This document shows positions 62,086-64,000 of a stretch of DNA of 64,000 nucleotides, piece after piece. The stretch is from RGIG3102 sp964369975 (GTDB taxonomy: Bacteria; Bacillota; Clostridia; Oscillospirales; Ruminococcaceae): contig CAYJFZ010000007.1 in assembly GCA_964369975.1 (NCBI GenBank), positions 11,011-75,010 of the forward strand, given 5' to 3'. The first letter of the stretch is position 1; the number at the start of each line of letters is the position of its first letter. Under the pieces are notes generated by a model, which made no database searches, was not told the origin of the DNA, and saw nothing but the letters and a program-made list of their open reading frames with translations. A program made the translations under genes and the position numbers.

Positions 62086-63939
62086 ATGTTTAATTCAAGA
62101 GATCCAATTTACAGAAGTCCAACAGGTGCTATTCCTTTCGGAGAGTCTATTCATTTTAGAATTTCTCCGGAAAGGATACTCGCATGCCGAGAAGCTTATC
62201 TCGTGATTGAGAGTGAATGCGAAGGAAAACAAGCATATAATATGTTTTGGAGCGGAATGAATGGAGATCTTAGAGAATGGTGGGAATGTCACTACACACC
62301 AAAATGTGTAGGAGTATGTTTTTACCATTTTGAACTCAAAACAGACCATGGACACAGGCACTTTTTTAAGGGTATTAACGGTGAACTCGAGAGAGGTTCG
62401 TTTAGAAACCCTTGGCAACTTACTGTATACGAAAAAGATTTCAAAACGCCTGACTGGCTTGTTGGTGGGATAATTTATCAAATTTTCCCCGATAGATTTA
62501 ATTTTTCGGGAGTAGAAAAATTTGGAATTCCTCAAGAGAGGATTATCAGAGAAAATTGGGGTGATACCCCATATTGGAAGCCGAATAGTAAAGGTGAAAT
62601 TACAAATTCAGACTACTTTAAGGGTGATTTGAAAGGTATTGAACAAAAACTGCAATATTTAAAAGAATTAGGCGTAACCTGCATTTATTTAAACCCTATT
62701 TTTGAAGCACATTCAAATCATAGATATGACACTGCTGATTATAGCAAGATTGACCCGCTTTTAGGAAAGCATGAAGACTATGTTTCTTTGTGTAAATCTG
62801 CAAAAAAAATGGGAATAAAGATAATTCTTGACGGAGTGTTTAACCACACAGGCAGTGATAGCATTTACTTCAACAGGGAAAGGCGTTATGAATGTAAAGG
62901 CGCGCATAACTCGCAAAAGTCGCAATATTATTCTTGGTATAATTTCAGTAACTGGAATGAATCATATGACTGTTGGTGGGGATTTAAAACTTTGCCTAAC
63001 ATTAATGAAAATAACAACGATTATCAAGAGTTTATCTCTGGAGAAAAAGGGATAATTAGAAAGTGGTTAAAAGATGGAGCTTCTGGTTGGCGACTAGACG
63101 TTGTTGATGAACTTCAAGACAACACACTATATAATATTTATAAAGCTGCAAAAGAAGAAGATCCCGATGCTATTGTTTTGGGAGAAGTTTGGGAAGATGC
63201 ATCTAATAAGATGGCATATGGACAAACTAGAAAGTATTTGCTTGGCGGCCAAATGGATTCAGTTATGAATTATCCATTTAGGGAAGCTATCATTGGTTTT
63301 CTTTCAAATGAATATACTTCGCTTTGTATGGAAATGATTGAAAATGTGGTTGAGAATTACCCTCCGCAAGTTCTTAGATTGTTGATGAACCATATTGGAA
63401 CACACGACACTGAAAGAGTAATTACATTGCTCGCAGGTGACCCATTAAACGGTAGGGACCGAGCTTGGCAACATTCAAGAGAATTGTCTCCTCTTCAATG
63501 GGGTAAAGGTATAGTGAAAATGAAGCTTGCAAGTTTATTACAGTTCACTTTGCCTGGTGTCCCTAGTATCTACTATGGAGATGAAGTGGGTACTCAAGGG
63601 TATAAAGACCCATTTAACAGAGGGTGTTATCCGTGGGGGAAAGAAAATTATGAGTTATTGAACTGGTACAAAGAACTTGCTGCTCTAAGAAAAGAGAATG
63701 AAGTTTTCAAAGAGGGTAAATTGAGGAACATTTTTTCTGTTGAAAACGTTATGTGCTTCGAGCGTTATGGAAAAACTGAAAATGGCGATGAAAGTATCAT
63801 TATTGCTGTAAATAGAAGTGAAAATTTTGAAGTTGTTCCGATAAAGCAAGATGGAAGAAAATGTATCATTGGAAAAGATTTTGAAAATGACGAACTAATC
63901 CTGCCTCCATATGGATATTCAGTTTTAAAAAAAGTATAA
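62086..63939 (+). CDS. GH13 family alpha-glucan hydrolase (neopullulanase-like)
   Basis: The 617-residue protein has an N-terminal beta-sandwich like CBM34 (about 1-115), a GH13 barrel and a C-terminal all-beta domain. The catalytic residues are visible: nucleophile Asp338 in GWRLDVVDEL, acid/base Glu367 in GEVWEDA and Asp441 in GTHDTER. No signal peptide is present, so it is cytosolic and acts on maltodextrins or cyclodextrins, as in GH13_20/neopullulanase. It lies 113 bases after glgP; a GCCGTGTAA/TTATACGGC hairpin lies in the gap. Confidence 0.92.
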   Translation: MFNSRDPIYRSPTGAIPFGESIHFRISPERILACREAYLVIESECEGKQAYNMFWSGMNGDLREWWECHYTPKCVGVCFYHFELKTDHGHRHFFKGINGELERGSFRNPWQLTVYEKDFKTPDWLVGGIIYQIFPDRFNFSGVEKFGIPQERIIRENWGDTPYWKPNSKGEITNSDYFKGDLKGIEQKLQYLKELGVTCIYLNPIFEAHSNHRYDTADYSKIDPLLGKHEDYVSLCKSAKKMGIKIILDGVFNHTGSDSIYFNRERRYECKGAHNSQKSQYYSWYNFSNWNESYDCWWGFKTLPNINENNNDYQEFISGEKGIIRKWLKDGASGWRLDVVDELQDNTLYNIYKAAKEEDPDAIVLGEVWEDASNKMAYGQTRKYLLGGQMDSVMNYPFREAIIGFLSNEYTSLCMEMIENVVENYPPQVLRLLMNHIGTHDTERVITLLAGDPLNGRDRAWQHSRELSPLQWGKGIVKMKLASLLQFTLPGVPSIYYGDEVGTQGYKDPFNRGCYPWGKENYELLNWYKELAALRKENEVFKEGKLRNIFSVENVMCFERYGKTENGDESIIIAVNRSENFEVVPIKQDGRKCIIGKDFENDELILPPYGYSVLKKV

Positions 63940-63942
63940 TAT

Positions 63943-64000
63943 TAATTAATACCTGCTGAACAACTTGAAAATGGCATTCTAACGCAAAAGAAAGCTGTTT
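63943..64000. repeat. End of a second MITE-like repeat, cut by the window
   Basis: TAATTAATACCTGCTGAA at 63943 matches the reverse complement of the right end of the 56.2-kb element, with two mismatches, and CAACTTG also continues to match. After that the sequence differs. As at 56.2 kb it begins within a few bases of a stop codon. Confidence 0.6.

Overview
The window is an AT-rich chromosomal segment of a low-GC Gram-positive anaerobe, most likely an uncultured member of the Clostridia. The evidence is a SCIFF ranthipeptide precursor with its radical SAM maturase, anaerobic ribonucleotide reductase NrdD/NrdG, Rex, FtsK/SpoIIIE next to TepA, strong AGGAGG-type ribosome binding sites and many consensus TTGACA-17-TATAAT promoters. 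No rRNA, CRISPR array, phage module or transposase gene was seen. Five tRNA genes are present in full.

Layout, left half: 1-3.7 kb is a large InlB-like repeat surface protein (5' end cut by the window) and a membrane protein. 3.8-7.6 kb holds an MFS transporter, a YeiH-type transporter, thymidine kinase and Rex. 7.7-14.6 kb is a co-directional tepA-uppP-ftsK-ygiQ-ComEC-like run. 14.6-19.3 kb is small metabolic genes (acyl-ACP thioesterase, TSCPD protein, GNAT, Ogt, PLP desulfhydrase, lipid kinase). 19.4-22.4 kb is the SCIFF locus with an Orn/Lys/Arg decarboxylase. 22.5-33.6 kb is mixed: amidohydrolase, tRNA-Leu with a tandem array behind it, MazG, methyltransferase, exporter, PspA, a GT-C-like membrane protein and hydrolases.

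Middle: tRNA-Pro is followed by a 1353-residue FIST-EAL-sensor-GGDEF protein, then nrdD-nrdG-dut behind a promoter with two NrdR-like boxes. A SARP-type regulator carrying a degenerate GGDEF domain faces a compact type IV pilus-like operon (transglutaminase lipoprotein, PilC, four pilin-like proteins, PilT-like ATPase). The co-location of c-di-GMP-type domains and pilus genes suggests, but does not prove, a regulatory link. A four-gene tRNA operon (Gly-Arg-His-Gln) lies at 50.1-50.5 kb.

Right part (50.8 kb to end): ddl, murI, YwiB-like, argS, a family-10-like glycosidase, dut, U32 peptidase, glycogen phosphorylase and a GH13 enzyme. By eye the codon use differs from the left part (less TTA leucine, more GGA glycine), a second dUTPase appears, and a different family of palindromic repeats is found. 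Either the genome is mosaic here or the contig is joined at the tRNA cluster.

The most unusual observation is an approximately 80-bp structured element found in tandem behind two unrelated tRNA genes (tRNA-Leu at 24.3 kb, tRNA-Gln at 49.8-50.1 kb). Its core is nearly identical at both sites. Its outer arms copy the T-arm sequence of whichever tRNA it sits beside, and its internal stems differ by compensatory base changes. Each repeat also carries a copy of that tRNA's 3' end and all or part of its terminator.
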